From Chara braunii (Eukaryota; Streptophyta; Charophyceae; Charales; Characeae), in contig BFEA01000388.1 in assembly GCA_003427395.1 (NCBI GenBank), forward strand, positions 1,241,165 through 1,268,479: a stretch of 27,315 nucleotides of DNA, read 5' to 3'. Positions 27,131 through 27,315 of the stretch are shown here, one piece after another. Position 1 is the stretch's first letter; the number at the start of each line of letters is the position of its first letter. The translations under genes and the position numbers were made by a program. The notes under the pieces were generated by a model. That model was given only the letters and a program-made list of their open reading frames with translations. It was not told the DNA's origin and searched no databases.

Positions 27131-27315
27131 GTAGCCCTCAAATTAACAAGAGGGGCTACCGCTCCTACTTCGTCGGCTTCTACCGTTTTTTGCGCCCGCT
27201 CTGGGCCTATCCCCAAAGCGGCTGGTCGCGGGATGACAATGTGAGACTACGCTTTGGCGCGGCCCTTTTACATTGCACTATTGGTGCAGGGGAGGAACCT
27301 TGGATATCGTTAGTT
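27131..27315. other. Unassigned window end
   Basis: It may be the 5' part of the minus-strand LINE (ORF1 end or UTR), but frames are broken and no motif is recognised. Confidence 0.4.

Noticed and set aside
1-27315. CRISPR arrays, bacterial operons or prophage
   Set aside because: No regular repeat-spacer pattern; the content is eukaryotic retroelements and microsatellites.

Overview
The window looks like a transposable-element-rich nuclear region of a green-lineage eukaryote. There is no bacterial-style gene packing. One apparent host coding exon carries splice-like borders. The rest is a Ty3/gypsy LTR retrotransposon, L1-type LINE fragments, tRNA-derived SINE-like units, U6 snRNA retropseudogenes, foldback/MITE-like elements and many microsatellites. 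From recall, the gypsy pol wording resembles elements of charophyte algae such as Chara; that is inference and was not searched. An 831-base run of N (16483-17313) marks an assembly gap.

Layout. 1-9410 is non-coding mosaic DNA: an (AG)n tract at the left edge, a foldback element with 33-bp arms (845-955), two antisense U6 retropseudogenes (2924-3028, 5689-5783), a tRNA-like relic (3205-3275), a dispersed repeat pair (3929-4071 and 5451-5613), a purine-rich minisatellite (4625-5212), duplicated CT-microsatellite modules (6919-7188), a ~188-bp tandem duplication (7883-8267) and a second foldback copy (8393-8513). 9411-15950 is a decayed gypsy element (LTR, gag with CCHC knuckle, protease, RT, RNase H, integrase with a chromodomain-like tail, LTR). 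It is non-autonomous: its frames are broken, the RT motif A aspartate codon is now valine, and the protease active site reads DSRAT.

15951-19844 holds the gap, more foldbacks, a three-unit tandem array of a tRNA-like SINE (18627-19398) and a third foldback copy at the end of that array. 19845-20756 is an open frame with GT23 (alpha-1,6-fucosyltransferase-type) signatures. It probably ends at a splice donor near 20699, with a sense U6 retropseudogene just inside the putative intron. 21182-27130 is a SINE, a 177-bp MITE-like element, a 5'-truncated plus-strand LINE with a 43-base poly(A), a tandem tRNA-like repeat, and a long minus-strand LINE. The two LINE pieces share a 232-bp segment, identical by eye, in inverted orientation.

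No coordinated new multi-gene system is visible. The most interesting signals are the U6-derived family with a shared insertion, the repeated foldback family, the perfect LINE inverted repeat that shares a frameshift, the TTGACC array in the gypsy 5' region, and the GT23-like exon among the repeats.
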